This document shows, in pieces, positions 55,377-64,000 of a stretch of DNA of 64,000 nt; the first letter of the stretch is position 1; every line of letters starts with the position of its first letter. The notes beneath the pieces are model-generated. The model had not been told where the DNA came from and ran no database searches. It saw only the letters and a list, made by a program, of their open reading frames with translations. Origin of the DNA: Chlorogloea purpurea SAG 13.99 (GTDB lineage Bacteria > Cyanobacteriota > Cyanobacteriia > Cyanobacteriales > Microcystaceae). The stretch is taken from NCBI GenBank assembly GCA_016903695.1, contig JADQBB010000017.1, positions 1-64,000 of the forward strand, given 5' to 3'. Both the position numbers and the translations under genes were made by a program.

Positions 55377-58019
55377 TTAAACAACTAAGAAATCAGCCGG
55401 GATTAAAACAGGCAGATTACTCAAAGTAGCCAATTGAATCGGATTGGCAACGGTGTTACTACCATCGGCATCGAAGAATAAAGCCCCGTTAGTAGTGTTG
55501 TAGATCAGACGTTGATCCGTAGAATTAGCTGAAGTCACGCCCGAACCAGAGAGGAAAGCGGATGGGGCTAAAGTACCAATTAACAGACCCGTGAATCCAG
55601 AAGCCGAAAGACGGATAGTGTCATCTACGACTCTGAAATCGGTGAACAAGTCAACGCCTTGAGACGGGGTGGTAAACACGAAGAAATCTTTACCGGTGCC
55701 GCCGGTGAGAGTATCGATTCCGACACTGCCAATAAGGCTATCGTTGCCGATACCACCGTTGAGTACGTCATTACCTGCCAATCCGTAGAGGGAATCATTG
55801 CCCGCACCGCCGTCAAGAGAATCATTGGCACTAGTACCGATAACATTATCATTGCCGTCGGTGATAGTGCCCGTTACCGCGGTCGTCGTGCCCAAGGTGT
55901 AATTAGCAGAAGTGGCTAAAGTCAAGGTAATAGTTTCATCGGCTTCTACAATATTGTCAGCAAAAGGATCGACGTTGAGGGTGGCAGTAGCTGCATCGGG
56001 GGCAAAAACTAGCGAAGTCGGGATCGTTCCATAATCCGCGCCCATAGTTGCGGTGCCGCCGATCGTATAATTGATCACGAGGGGGTCAACCGTACTCCCG
56101 GTGCGGGTAAAGGTATAAACCAGGTTTAAACTTCCGTCTTCTTGCACCCTGGTACGCGTTCCGGTCAGGGTAATACTGGGCAGCGTTACATCATCATCGG
56201 TGATAGTGCCCGTCACCGCGGTCGTCGTGCCCACTGTATAACCTGTGCCTGCGGCTAGGGTCAGGGCTATGGTTTCATTGGTTTCTACCGTGGCATCTGC
56301 GGTGGGGTCTACCGTCACCGTGGCGGTGCTGGCCCCTGTGGCGAATGTGACCGCGGTGGCGATACTGGCGTAATCCGTGCCGTTGGTCGCTGTGCCGCCG
56401 ACGGTGTAGTTCACCGTCAGGGCACTGGTGAGCGCGCCGGTGCGGGTGAATGTGTATATCAGGTTAGCGCTCCCGTCTTCGGTGACAGATGCGGGCGATA
56501 CGGATAGGGTGATACTGGGTAAAGTGACCCCCCCGTAAACTATATTGATCTGTGAGCCAGCGTAGTAGTTTTTAACCGTCACCGAACCATTAGCACCCAG
56601 CCCGATCACCAGGTCATTACCCACCTGCGTCCGAGTAACCCCAGTTGATGTGTACCCCGCCAGACTCAACGTGTCGGCACTATTAGTGTTCCAAAGAACA
56701 TCCGCACCCACTGCCCGCCCGGTGGTATAACCTCCGAACGTGTTCGCTGCCGAGTTAGCGTATATAGTATCGGCACTGACGGAGTTGACTAGATTCTCGA
56801 TCGTTACGCCGTAACCTAGAGATGTGCCCCAGTCGAAGTAAGTGGTGGTAATATCTTGTTGGGTAACGTTATAGTCATAGAACTGTACTTGGTACTGGTA
56901 AGCCGCGTTAGTAGTTAACCACCCCCCCTCGTTTATATCTAAGCGATAACCGCCACTGTTGGCCGCTAAAGTGGAAAAGTCGAGGGTGTCACTACCGCCC
57001 GTGTCCCAGATCAGTTGTTTTGTATTGGTAGGGGTGGTCAGGGGTGAAACACTGTTGACGGTAAATTGGTCGATACGAGAACTGAAGACATAAGTTGTAT
57101 TTCCCGCTTCTTTGGCTTTGGTTCCGTATAATTGCTGTAAAGCAGCCAAGTCATAAGCCATCAGCGTACCTGCCGAGTTACCAGTGAAACGGTAGCTCAT
57201 CACACTGTTAGATGTATTATCCTCTATGGTCGGTAGGGCGGGTGTCTCATGGGGGTGTTTCAGCCCTAACCCGTGACCGGTTTCGTGAATCAAGGTCATG
57301 TAACCGTGATTGCCCGCGGGCATTTCAAAACCGTTAGTGTCGATCGTATTTTGATAATTGGGGTTGAGATGAACATCTCCTCCAAGGGGATCGGTGGTGG
57401 GATAATAACAATAGGCGTACCCCGGAGCGTTGGATAGCATATATCGCAGCGTTCCATAGGTTGAGGCGGTTTCCGTTACTTCTTGGAAGGTGATATTAAT
57501 TACCGAACCCAACCAAGCTAGGGCGTTTCTAACGTTGGTTTTAACGGCGTTGCTAACTTCTTTGACTCCCGTTTCACTTCCGTAATAAGAGCCGTTGAAG
57601 ACACTATCTTTGTAGAAACTATAGGTGAGGATTCTGGAAGAGGGTAGCGTCCAAGTATACCCTGATAGTAAAGCGTTAATCCGATCTTGACTTAATCCAT
57701 TCGCTTTGATCGGGCCCGCCGCGTTAATTTTTGTCGATAAGAGGGACAGTTTTCGATCGATCCCGTAATCGTTATCCGGTGTCAATATCTTGGGAATTAC
57801 CCTAACTTCATCGGTCTTGGTATTATCACTTAAAATCTGAGCGCTACTGTTATTTGTCTTAGTTATTATTACTATGTCTGCGTTTTCATAACTAGTAATT
57901 TCACCTAAGTTATTGGTACTACTACCTTTTTTTTCGTGAAATCCGTCTAATCCTAGAAACAAATCTTCGCCCGTCTTCGGCGTAAGATCGCCATTATCGT
58001 TCCCACTAAAGGTTATCAT
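55377..58019 (-). CDS. Serralysin-like M10 metalloprotease with two Calx-beta domains and RTX tail
   Basis: This is an 880-residue secreted protein without an N-terminal signal peptide. The peptidase domain (about 110-320) has HExxHxxxxxH at H245, E246, H249 and H255 and a Met-turn M274 (SVMSY). A serralysin-type C-terminal beta domain follows. Two Calx-beta domains (about 499-610 and 612-722) are a recent tandem duplication. Hemolysin-type calcium-binding nonapeptides occupy about 727-785 ([21 protein letters not shown]). The C-terminal layout fits type I secretion; no HlyB/HlyD/TolC genes are in the window. Confidence 0.9.
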   Translation of the reverse strand: MITFSGNDNGDLTPKTGEDLFLGLDGFHEKKGSSTNNLGEITSYENADIVIITKTNNSSAQILSDNTKTDEVRVIPKILTPDNDYGIDRKLSLLSTKINAAGPIKANGLSQDRINALLSGYTWTLPSSRILTYSFYKDSVFNGSYYGSETGVKEVSNAVKTNVRNALAWLGSVINITFQEVTETASTYGTLRYMLSNAPGYAYCYYPTTDPLGGDVHLNPNYQNTIDTNGFEMPAGNHGYMTLIHETGHGLGLKHPHETPALPTIEDNTSNSVMSYRFTGNSAGTLMAYDLAALQQLYGTKAKEAGNTTYVFSSRIDQFTVNSVSPLTTPTNTKQLIWDTGGSDTLDFSTLAANSGGYRLDINEGGWLTTNAAYQYQVQFYDYNVTQQDITTTYFDWGTSLGYGVTIENLVNSVSADTIYANSAANTFGGYTTGRAVGADVLWNTNSADTLSLAGYTSTGVTRTQVGNDLVIGLGANGSVTVKNYYAGSQINIVYGGVTLPSITLSVSPASVTEDGSANLIYTFTRTGALTSALTVNYTVGGTATNGTDYASIATAVTFATGASTATVTVDPTADATVETNETIALTLAAGTGYTVGTTTAVTGTITDDDVTLPSITLTGTRTRVQEDGSLNLVYTFTRTGSTVDPLVINYTIGGTATMGADYGTIPTSLVFAPDAATATLNVDPFADNIVEADETITLTLATSANYTLGTTTAVTGTITDGNDNVIGTSANDSLDGGAGNDSLYGLAGNDVLNGGIGNDSLIGSVGIDTLTGGTGKDFFVFTTPSQGVDLFTDFRVVDDTIRLSASGFTGLLIGTLAPSAFLSGSGVTSANSTDQRLIYNTTNGALFFDADGSNTVANPIQLATLSNLPVLIPADFLVV
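55861..56539 (-). repeat. Tandem duplication of the Calx-beta coding unit
   Basis: The two Calx-beta domains repeat at DNA level with a 339-bp (113-codon) period. The strongest identity is at the junctions (for example GTGATAGTGCCCGT at 55861 and at 56200, each followed by ACCGCGGTCGTCGTGCC). The unit length fits one domain, so copy number could change without a frameshift. Confidence 0.7.
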
Positions 58020-58246
58020 GATCTTTAGTCCTGTATAGTGTATGAGTTTATTTATATTTAGGTTAGGTAATTATTCCGACAAGTCAGGTACATTATTTTG
58101 AACGTACCTTTAAAAAAAAACTAAGTTGTTTTTCTCACAACTATTTTTATTATTTTTCTTGGCTCTATATTAACAACAATACTTAGCTTTAATAAAATAA
58201 TTTATATATTTCTTTATAAACAATAATAATTAATAATTGCTTAAGA

Positions 58247-58275
58247 GTGGGAGGTGAATAATGACCATCTCCCAC
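58247..58275 (-). terminator. Predicted aroF terminator
   Basis: GTGGGAG and CTCCCAC form a perfect 7-bp GC-rich stem with a 15-nt loop, 11 bp past the aroF stop. It is followed on the minus strand by an AT-rich stretch (TCTTAAGCAATTATTAATT). Confidence 0.55.
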
Positions 58276-58285
58276 GATCGAAAGC

Positions 58286-59341
58286 TTAAACGGTTACGGG
58301 TATTTGCGGCCAACGACCGATCGCTTTACCCACCACCGCCAACTCTTGCACCAAGCGATCGAATCTTTCCGGTGTGAGGGATTGGGGGCCATCGGAGAGG
58401 GCTTTAGCAGGATTAGGATGGACTTCGATCATCAACGAATCAGCGCCCGCCGCCAGAGAAGCCATCGCCATCGTCGGCACGTACTCGGATTTACCAGTGC
58501 CGTGACTGGGGTCGATCATGATCGGTAGATGGGTTAGGGTTCTCAGTACCGGGATGCAGGATAGATCCAAGGTATTGCGGGTGTACTTACTATCGAAGGT
58601 GCGGATACCCCTTTCACAGAGGATAACGTTGGGATTACCGGCGGCGAGAACGTATTCTGCAGCCATCAGCCAATCTTCAATAGTAGCAGCCATACCCCGT
58701 TTTAAAAGAACGGGTTTAGGTTGAGCGCCGACTTTCTTCAATAGGGAAAAATTCTGCATATTGCGAGCGCCTACTTGGATCACGTCAGCCACTTCACAGA
58801 TTTTGTCTAGATCTGCCGCGTCCATAACTTCGGTGATAATTCCCAATCCAGTCGCGGCACGGGCTGCGGCTAATAATTCTAAAGCGCTTTCGCCGTGACC
58901 TTGGAAAGCGTAGGGAGAGGTGCGGGGTTTATAAGCGCCGCCCCTTAAAAATTGAGCGCCCGCGGCTTTAACCCGCTTGGCAGTTTCCACGATCATCGCC
59001 TCGTTTTCCACGGAACAGGGGCCGGCGACAATATTAACAGGGTGATTCCTGCCGATGAACACAGGGCCGTCAGGAGTTTTGACGATCACTTCGCTGTATT
59101 CGCCGTGACGGTATTCGAGACTAGCACGCTTGAAAGGTTGTTCGACTCGTAACACGGTTTCTATCCAGGGGCTAACTTCTTGGATCTGTAGGGGATCGAG
59201 ATCGGCTGTTTCCCCCACTAATCCGATAACTACCTTATGTTTCCCAACGATTTTCTCGGGGGTTAACTCCCAACTGGTGAATTCGGCGTTGACTCTCTCG
59301 ATTTCCTGTTCGGGTGTACCCACTTTCATGACGACAATCAT
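58286..59341 (-). CDS. aroF: 3-deoxy-7-phosphoheptulonate synthase (type I-beta)
   Basis: The first enzyme of the shikimate pathway condenses PEP with erythrose-4-phosphate. Starting at the ATG 59341 (MIVVMKVGTPEQEIERV) the protein has 352 residues. An N-terminal ferredoxin-like regulatory domain (about 1-65) precedes the barrel, with FLRGGAYKPRTSPYAFQG, QVGARNMQNFSLL, LCERGIRTF and MIDPSHGTGKSEYV. The frame is open upstream to 59437. It is downstream of pam68 with a 22-bp gap and belongs to the same pathway as aroA at 38406. Confidence 0.95.
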   Translation of the reverse strand: MIVVMKVGTPEQEIERVNAEFTSWELTPEKIVGKHKVVIGLVGETADLDPLQIQEVSPWIETVLRVEQPFKRASLEYRHGEYSEVIVKTPDGPVFIGRNHPVNIVAGPCSVENEAMIVETAKRVKAAGAQFLRGGAYKPRTSPYAFQGHGESALELLAAARAATGLGIITEVMDAADLDKICEVADVIQVGARNMQNFSLLKKVGAQPKPVLLKRGMAATIEDWLMAAEYVLAAGNPNVILCERGIRTFDSKYTRNTLDLSCIPVLRTLTHLPIMIDPSHGTGKSEYVPTMAMASLAAGADSLMIEVHPNPAKALSDGPQSLTPERFDRLVQELAVVGKAIGRWPQIPVTV

Positions 59342-59363
59342 GGCTTTTTCCTTGTCAATGTGA

Positions 59364-59819
59364 TTAATTTTCTTCTGTTGATTTTTTGCCAGAACGCCAG
59401 GCGGCGATCGTTTGCCGGAAATTGACTTTAAACTCATCCCATCCTAGCCAACTTCCGACGCGATCTTCATCCCAAGATGCGGAAAATATTCCGTAACTCA
59501 ATCCGAGAAAACCCAGTCCGAATAGGCTCAAACTCGCTCCTAGTACCACGAATGGCGGTAAATCCACCCATTCTTGGCTCACCACCCAATAAAAAACGAA
59601 GAATGAGGTTATGCCTAACCCGGTGGGTAGGCCACAGAATACGGCCATTCTGCGCGCCATCCTTGCGCTGACGGCTTGCGGTATGGCTTTCAAACTCCTT
59701 TCTGAAAGTTCTTCCTCTCGTTGGGCTTCTACCGGAGTTACCGGGGCAGCTTTCGGCGTTTTTTTCCCCTTTTGACGTGGTTCAAATGGTAAACGCTCTT
59801 TTTTTGATTCAGACGGCAT
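59364..59819 (-). CDS. pam68: PAM68 family protein (photosystem II assembly)
   Basis: The 151-residue protein has two membrane helices (about 58-80, VFCGLPTGLGITSFFVFYWVV, and 88-110). It has the PAM68 signature SARMARRMAVF and a C-terminal GIFSASWDEDRVGSWLGWDEFKVN. In cyanobacteria and chloroplasts this family helps early PSII/chlorophyll-protein assembly. The lysine-rich N-terminus is cytoplasmic. It follows rpsO by 23 bp. Confidence 0.9.
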   Translation of the reverse strand: MPSESKKERLPFEPRQKGKKTPKAAPVTPVEAQREEELSERSLKAIPQAVSARMARRMAVFCGLPTGLGITSFFVFYWVVSQEWVDLPPFVVLGASLSLFGLGFLGLSYGIFSASWDEDRVGSWLGWDEFKVNFRQTIAAWRSGKKSTEEN

Positions 59820-59842
59820 ATTTTTTTTTGCCCGATTAACGT

Positions 59843-60112
59843 CTAACGTCTAATACCTAATCTAGCGATCAATGCTTGATAACGCCCTTGGTCTTTCTCT
59901 TGGATATACTTTAATAGTCCCCGACGACGACCGATCATCTGTAGTAGTCCTCTTCTAGAGGCGTGGTCTTTGGGGTTGGCTTGTAAGTGACCGGTTAATT
60001 GGTTGATTCTCTCGGTAAGGATAGCTACCTGTAAATCCGCCGAACCGGTATCGGTTTCGTGGTTTTGGTATTGGGTGATCAGTTCCTGTTTTTTGCTCTG
60101 TGTTAAAGTCAT
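59843..60112 (-). CDS. rpsO: 30S ribosomal protein S15
   Basis: The 89-residue protein has the typical TGSADLQVAILTERINQLTGHL core and the KDHASRRGLLQMIGRRRGLLKYI helix. It is positioned upstream of pam68 on the same strand. Confidence 0.97.
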   Translation of the reverse strand: MTLTQSKKQELITQYQNHETDTGSADLQVAILTERINQLTGHLQANPKDHASRRGLLQMIGRRRGLLKYIQEKDQGRYQALIARLGIRR

Positions 60113-60163
60113 TGAACCAGACGATTGATTATAAATACTGCAATCTACAATCTTACCATTTTT

Positions 60164-61525
60164 TTACTTCTTGGTATACCAGCGCCAGAGAACGCGGGAT
60201 AATCTTTGGGGGTCGTGTTTTACTTGTGCGGTGTTTTCGTCTTCGGTCATGATATTCGCCAATACCACCCGACAACCTAATTTATCGATCTCTTCTCTGT
60301 CTAGATAAACCGGGTGAGAGTTTTCTTCGGCGTATTTTTTTAAAGCCAGGGGAGAGGGGGAGATTTTTTGAGCTAATACCGCGTCGAAAATTCGCCTCTC
60401 GCAAACTCGATCGAGCGCTTTGATATGGTCGGCTACCGTATAACCATCGGTTTCGCCTGGCTGGGTCATGATATTACAAATATATATTCTCGGAACTCCG
60501 GCTTTAGCGATCGCCTCCCGGATTTCCTTGACGAGTAAATTGGGGATAACGCTAGTGTAGAGACTACCGGGGCCGATGATAATATAATCTGCTTCTTCGA
60601 TCGCTTTTATGGCTGCTGGTACTGCCGGGGGGTTAGCCGGGTAACAGCCGATATATTTAATCTTGCCGTTTGCCTCGGAAATGCTCGATTCCCCCTCGAT
60701 CAAACGACCATCTTCTAATTGGGCCCAGAGGGATACATCGGCGAGGGTAGCCGGGAAAACTTTCCCGCGAATAGCTAGAACTTTGGAACTCGCAGAGATA
60801 GCCTGTTCTAAATCGCCGGTGATGTCCGTCATCGCGGTGAGAAAGAGATTACCGAAACTGTGCCCCGATAAACCATCTCCCGCCTGGAAACGGTATTGAA
60901 ATAACTCGGTTAATAATTTTTCTTCGTCGGCGAGAGCGGCTATACAGTTACGAATATCACCGGGAGGTAAAACGCCGATCTCTCTCCTCAATCGCCCGGA
61001 TGAGCCGCCATCATCGGCTACGGTGACTATGGCGGTGATGTTGGAACTATATTGCTTTAAACCACGCAAAAGAGTCGATAAACCTGTACCACCCCCGATG
61101 GCGACTATTTTTGGCCCGCGATGGAGGCGACGGTGGGCGCGAATGCGATCGACCAATTCTTCTGACCCTTCCGGTTGTAAAGCTTCGCTGATGGTTTCCA
61201 CAGTGCGACTTTGACCCCAGAGTAAGAGAAAAATACCGGTGAAAACCGCTAAAGGGCCCGATATATAACTGGGTAGAATTTGGGCTAGGGTTTCTAATAG
61301 ACCGGAGATCAATTCTAGTAAGCGGTTTACGGGGGTTAACTTGACCCACACGGCTAACCCCAGTAAAGTTAGTAAAACACCGCCCAAGCTCATCAATAAC
61401 CAGCGTTTAACGAATAAGCCTGGGGATAGCCATTTAAACCAGCTATTGACTCGTTTAGGAGTTTTCTGACTCACATTTTCTACCTTAAGCTTACGGATAG
61501 CCTGCTTTAATGGACTGATAGACAT
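60164..61525 (-). CDS. yvcK: YvcK-type gluconeogenesis factor (CofD-like) with N-terminal membrane helices
   Basis: YvcK proteins bind UDP-sugars and support cell-wall or carbon metabolism; the fold is that of 2-phospho-L-lactate transferase. The 453-residue protein starts [10 protein letters not shown], has two membrane helices (about 45-68 and 84-105), then the cytoplasmic domain beginning [20 protein letters not shown], with [26 protein letters not shown] and [17 protein letters not shown]. The membrane-anchored form is common in cyanobacteria. Divergent orientation is absent: tic20 lies upstream on the same strand. Confidence 0.92.
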   Translation of the reverse strand: MSISPLKQAIRKLKVENVSQKTPKRVNSWFKWLSPGLFVKRWLLMSLGGVLLTLLGLAVWVKLTPVNRLLELISGLLETLAQILPSYISGPLAVFTGIFLLLWGQSRTVETISEALQPEGSEELVDRIRAHRRLHRGPKIVAIGGGTGLSTLLRGLKQYSSNITAIVTVADDGGSSGRLRREIGVLPPGDIRNCIAALADEEKLLTELFQYRFQAGDGLSGHSFGNLFLTAMTDITGDLEQAISASSKVLAIRGKVFPATLADVSLWAQLEDGRLIEGESSISEANGKIKYIGCYPANPPAVPAAIKAIEEADYIIIGPGSLYTSVIPNLLVKEIREAIAKAGVPRIYICNIMTQPGETDGYTVADHIKALDRVCERRIFDAVLAQKISPSPLALKKYAEENSHPVYLDREEIDKLGCRVVLANIMTEDENTAQVKHDPQRLSRVLWRWYTKK

Positions 61526-61562
61526 AATAGCCTCACACCGAAAGCACAATAGTTAGCTTCGA

Positions 61563-62045
61563 TTATCTGACTTGTGAGTAAGCCGCGTCGGAAATAGTGG
61601 GTATTTCCGCGTACTTGCCCAGAACCGATTGGAATATGGAGTAGAAACAACAGGCTAAAGCACCGAGGAAGACTACATTAAAAAGAGTCTCCAAAATTAA
61701 ATTAGTTCCTAAGCCCTGCCCCAGTAATCCGATAACTAAACCCAGAAGATACAGGAGAATATCGATCAACAAAGCTTGCATCGTGTTAAAACGGATGAAG
61801 TTAGGCACACGGGAATTTCTCACCACCGCGAAGAATAGCACGAAGAAAATGATCAAACTGCCAAAAGACCCCAACGAGCCATAGATAAAAGCGATCGGGC
61901 TGAGGATTAAAGCCAGAACTGCGCCCACGGCAGGAAATTGAGCGTATAAAAATTTGCCGAAAGGAAAGGCACTCAGGAGGGGTAGTAAATAAACCAAGGC
62001 CCCGAAAATCCTATCTTTTAGGTCAGTTGACCCGCGCCAAGTCAT
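61563..62045 (-). CDS. Tic20 family membrane protein
   Basis: The 160-residue protein has four membrane helices (for example PLLSAFPFGKFLYAQFPAVG, IIFFVLFFAVVRN) and the family motif VPNFIRFNTMQALLIDILLYLLGL. It is homologous to the chloroplast import component Tic20; its bacterial role is unresolved. It lies 38 bp upstream of yvcK. Confidence 0.9.
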   Translation of the reverse strand: MTWRGSTDLKDRIFGALVYLLPLLSAFPFGKFLYAQFPAVGAVLALILSPIAFIYGSLGSFGSLIIFFVLFFAVVRNSRVPNFIRFNTMQALLIDILLYLLGLVIGLLGQGLGTNLILETLFNVVFLGALACCFYSIFQSVLGKYAEIPTISDAAYSQVR

Positions 62046-62125
62046 AATATATTTTGCTCCAGACTCATTAACTCAACTCTCAAGATAACGCAATCGAGTT
62101 CAGAAAAGTTGTGTCGTGACGGGTA

Positions 62126-62323
62126 CTAATGGATATTGGCGATGCGGAAACCCATCTTACACTCATATAGGGCGGGTTGTTCGGAGGCGGTTTTAGAGAG
62201 GGCGTGACCGCAACCTAATTTACCGTGATGCCAACGGGGTAGACCTTGATGGGTAGCCAAGAGGCAACCCTGACAAACTTGGTGAGTAGATAGAACCTGT
62301 TCTTCGGTTAATATAACTAACAT
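62126..62323 (-). CDS. Small Cys-containing protein, unknown
   Basis: This 65-residue protein has C17-x-x-C20 (VCQGC), C38 in KLGCGHALS and C55 (YECKMGFR). The spacing could suit metal or Fe-S binding, but there is no recognised domain. It is soluble, and may be conserved in cyanobacteria. The ATG is at 62323; it is divergent from glyA. Confidence 0.6.
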   Translation of the reverse strand: MLVILTEEQVLSTHQVCQGCLLATHQGLPRWHHGKLGCGHALSKTASEQPALYECKMGFRIANIH

Positions 62324-62517
62324 ACTACCGTTCCTCGCTCCCTGATGCTATTACATCCATTTTAGGCGCTATTTCTGTAGAAGTAGTTACCGGGGATACA
62401 TAGGTTATTAATTGGTGAGGGCGAAGCGAAAAATATGTGGAAAAGAAGGGGGTTACATTGCCATAATATTAAGAGTGGCTTTATCTTAGCTAGAAGTATT
62501 ATTGGAAGTGTGCAAAA

Positions 62518-63801
62518 GTGACCCATACTAACTTAGATATATTAACCTTGACCGATCCCGCGATAGCCAGTATTCTCCAGAAAGAATTACAGAGACAGAG
62601 AGATCACTTGGAATTGATCGCTAGTGAAAACTTTACCTCGCCCGCGGTGATGGCAGCACAAGGGTCAGTATTAACCAACAAATACGCCGAAGGATTACCC
62701 AAAAAACGTTATTACGGTGGCTGTGAATTCGTAGACCAAGCGGAACAATTAGCCATCGATCGCATCAAACAACTATTCGGGGCCGCCCACGCTAACGTAC
62801 AACCCCATTCGGGCGCTCAAGCTAACTTTGCAGTTTTCCTGACCCTCCTCAATCCAGGCGATACAATTCTGGGAATGGATTTATCCCACGGCGGACACCT
62901 GACCCACGGTTCACCGGTGAATGTATCCGGGAAATGGTTCGGGGCCAAACACTACGGCGTTAGTCCCGAAAACGAAAGATTGGATTTTGATCTGATCCGG
63001 GACATTGCCGTTAAAGAAAAGCCGAAACTGATCATCTGCGGCTATTCAGCGTATCCGAGAACGATCGATTTCGCCAAATTCCGCGCGATCGCCGATGAAG
63101 TAGGTGCGTATTTATTAGCCGACATCGCCCATATCGCCGGTTTGGTAGCCACAGGCCATCATCCCAATCCCCTGCCCTATTGCGACGTTGTTACTACCAC
63201 CACCCATAAAACCCTGAGAGGACCCAGGGGCGGACTGATCATGACCCGTGACGAAGAATTGGGCAAAAAATTCGATAAATCCGTGTTCCCCGGCACTCAA
63301 GGCGGCCCCTTGGAACACGTTATCGCCGCCAAAGCGGTAGCCTTCGGGGAAGCCCTCAAACCGGAATTTAAAACCTATTCCGGTCAAGTGATCGCTAACG
63401 CGCAAGCCATGGCCGATCAACTAATGGCGCGGGGTTTGAAACTCGTCACCGATGGCACTGATAATCACCTCATGTTAGTGGATTTACGTTCCGTGGGACT
63501 CACGGGTAAAGTAGCGGATGGATTAGTGAGCGAAGTCAATATCACCGCTAATAAAAACACCGTGCCTTTCGACCCCGAATCTCCTTTCGTCACCAGCGGT
63601 TTGCGGTTAGGTTCACCGGCTATGACCAGCAGGGGCATGAAAGAACCTCAATTCACGGAAATCGGTGATATTATCGCTCAGTTGCTGCTGAATCCAGGGG
63701 ATGAAACTGTCAAAGTCCAGTGCCGGAATCGAGTGGCTAAACTCTGTAACGCTTTCCCCCTCTATCCCCATATCGGAAGTCCCGTCCCGGCCCTCGCTTA
63801 G
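62518..63801 (+). CDS. glyA: Serine hydroxymethyltransferase
   Basis: This PLP enzyme interconverts serine and glycine with THF. The 427-residue protein starts at a GTG ([11 protein letters not shown]). It has [33 protein letters not shown] and the PLP lysine K231 in [14 protein letters not shown]. With gcvT at 8179 it supports photorespiratory C1 metabolism. No glycine riboswitch was seen in the 194-bp leader region. Confidence 0.96.
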   Translation: MTHTNLDILTLTDPAIASILQKELQRQRDHLELIASENFTSPAVMAAQGSVLTNKYAEGLPKKRYYGGCEFVDQAEQLAIDRIKQLFGAAHANVQPHSGAQANFAVFLTLLNPGDTILGMDLSHGGHLTHGSPVNVSGKWFGAKHYGVSPENERLDFDLIRDIAVKEKPKLIICGYSAYPRTIDFAKFRAIADEVGAYLLADIAHIAGLVATGHHPNPLPYCDVVTTTTHKTLRGPRGGLIMTRDEELGKKFDKSVFPGTQGGPLEHVIAAKAVAFGEALKPEFKTYSGQVIANAQAMADQLMARGLKLVTDGTDNHLMLVDLRSVGLTGKVADGLVSEVNITANKNTVPFDPESPFVTSGLRLGSPAMTSRGMKEPQFTEIGDIIAQLLLNPGDETVKVQCRNRVAKLCNAFPLYPHIGSPVPALA

Positions 63802-63875
63802 GATAAAACTGCACAAAAACTCTGGTTTTCAGGTACACTCAGGCCTGAGAACCTAAACTTTATCCCTCTGCCCCC

Positions 63876-64000
63876 ATGTCTGGAGACTTATACTATATCA
63901 TCGCTTTTCTCATTGCTAATCTGGTGGTTCTATGGAGTACCCCGGTGGTCAAAACCGTAGGCTTGAAAAGTGGCTACGTGGATCAACCAGGTGAACGCAA
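63876..64000 (+). CDS. MraY/WecA-family polyprenyl-phosphate glycosyl-1-phosphate transferase (5' part)
   Basis: Only the first ~41 residues lie in the window: MSGDLYYIIAFLIANLVVLW, one membrane helix, then STPVVKTVGLKSGYVDQPGERK. The P-(V/L)-x-x-x-G-L-K-x-G-x-V-D-x-P-G-E-R-K motif is that of WecA/TagO-type UDP-GlcNAc transferases. The gene runs off the right edge, so the family is probable and the specific enzyme not known. Confidence 0.75.
   Translation, partial: MSGDLYYIIAFLIANLVVLWSTPVVKTVGLKSGYVDQPGER

Noticed and set aside
62324..62517. Possible glycine riboswitch upstream of glyA
   Set aside because: The conserved GGAGAGA and CCGAAGGGGCAA-type blocks are not present.

Overview
The window is cyanobacterial chromosome, roughly half GC. 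The HIP1 octamer GCGATCGC recurs many times on both strands (for example near 5983, 8321, 19086, 41245, 48038 and 63070). Lineage-diagnostic genes include pam68, tic20, menB for phylloquinone, a fused thiO-thiG, a bifunctional-type FBPase/SBPase (glpX family), cyanobacterial pilMNOQ, and cyanobacteriochrome-like GAF domains. The species cannot be named from sequence alone; gene content suits a unicellular or colonial chroococcalean-type cyanobacterium. No rRNA, tRNA, CRISPR array, intact insertion sequence or prophage was seen.

Layout. 1-400: gene-free, with a 37-bp inverted repeat enclosing a row of different perfect hairpins. 399-5740 (minus): accD, a DUF2007 protein, prepilin peptidase, leuB, a coiled-coil protein, coaD, a DUF427 protein, trxA. 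5899-8184 (plus): fabG, an Anbu-type proteasome-like protease, a TSUP transporter. 8179-17046: gcvT, an Rpn-type nuclease with a 12-bp coding VNTR, a 4-TM protein, thiO-thiG, a PAS-GGDEF-EAL protein, an RRM protein, menB. 17153-25378: murJ, an unknown protein and the pilMNOQ type IV pilus operon. 25766-29691: a PmbA/TldE-like protein, hemA, glpX. 29930-33286: a ydaO-yuaA (c-di-AMP) riboswitch ahead of a three-gene NrtA/TauA-type ABC transporter that ends in a clear terminator. 33423-41614: a glycosyltransferase, a GH57 enzyme, an HTH-AAA protein divergent from aroA, and an exported FAD oxidoreductase. 41628-46313 (minus): histidine kinase with three cyanobacteriochrome-like GAF domains, receiver-only regulator, then GAF-GGDEF protein. 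46463-55315: an ADA-like enzyme, a degenerate RNase III homologue, bolA, rpsP-khpA, obgE, a second GGDEF protein, map, pyrE. 55377-64000: an RTX/Calx-beta metalloprotease, aroF, pam68, rpsO, yvcK, tic20, glyA and the start of a MraY/WecA-family gene.

Most genes are housekeeping. Three parts stand out. The first is the light-sensor operon at 41628-46313: GAF1 and GAF2 each carry a DXCF cysteine 28 residues before the canonical cysteine, GAF3 has the single-cysteine DTYLQ form of red/green sensors, and the operon ends in a GGEEF diguanylate cyclase with an RxxD I-site. This predicts multi-colour light control of c-di-GMP. The second is the c-di-AMP riboswitch controlling an ABC importer. The third is a family of dispersed hairpin repeats sharing GACCGTGATT-nn-AATCACGGTC. 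Two other second-messenger proteins (12760-15642 and 51223-52179) bring the c-di-GMP enzymes in the window to three.
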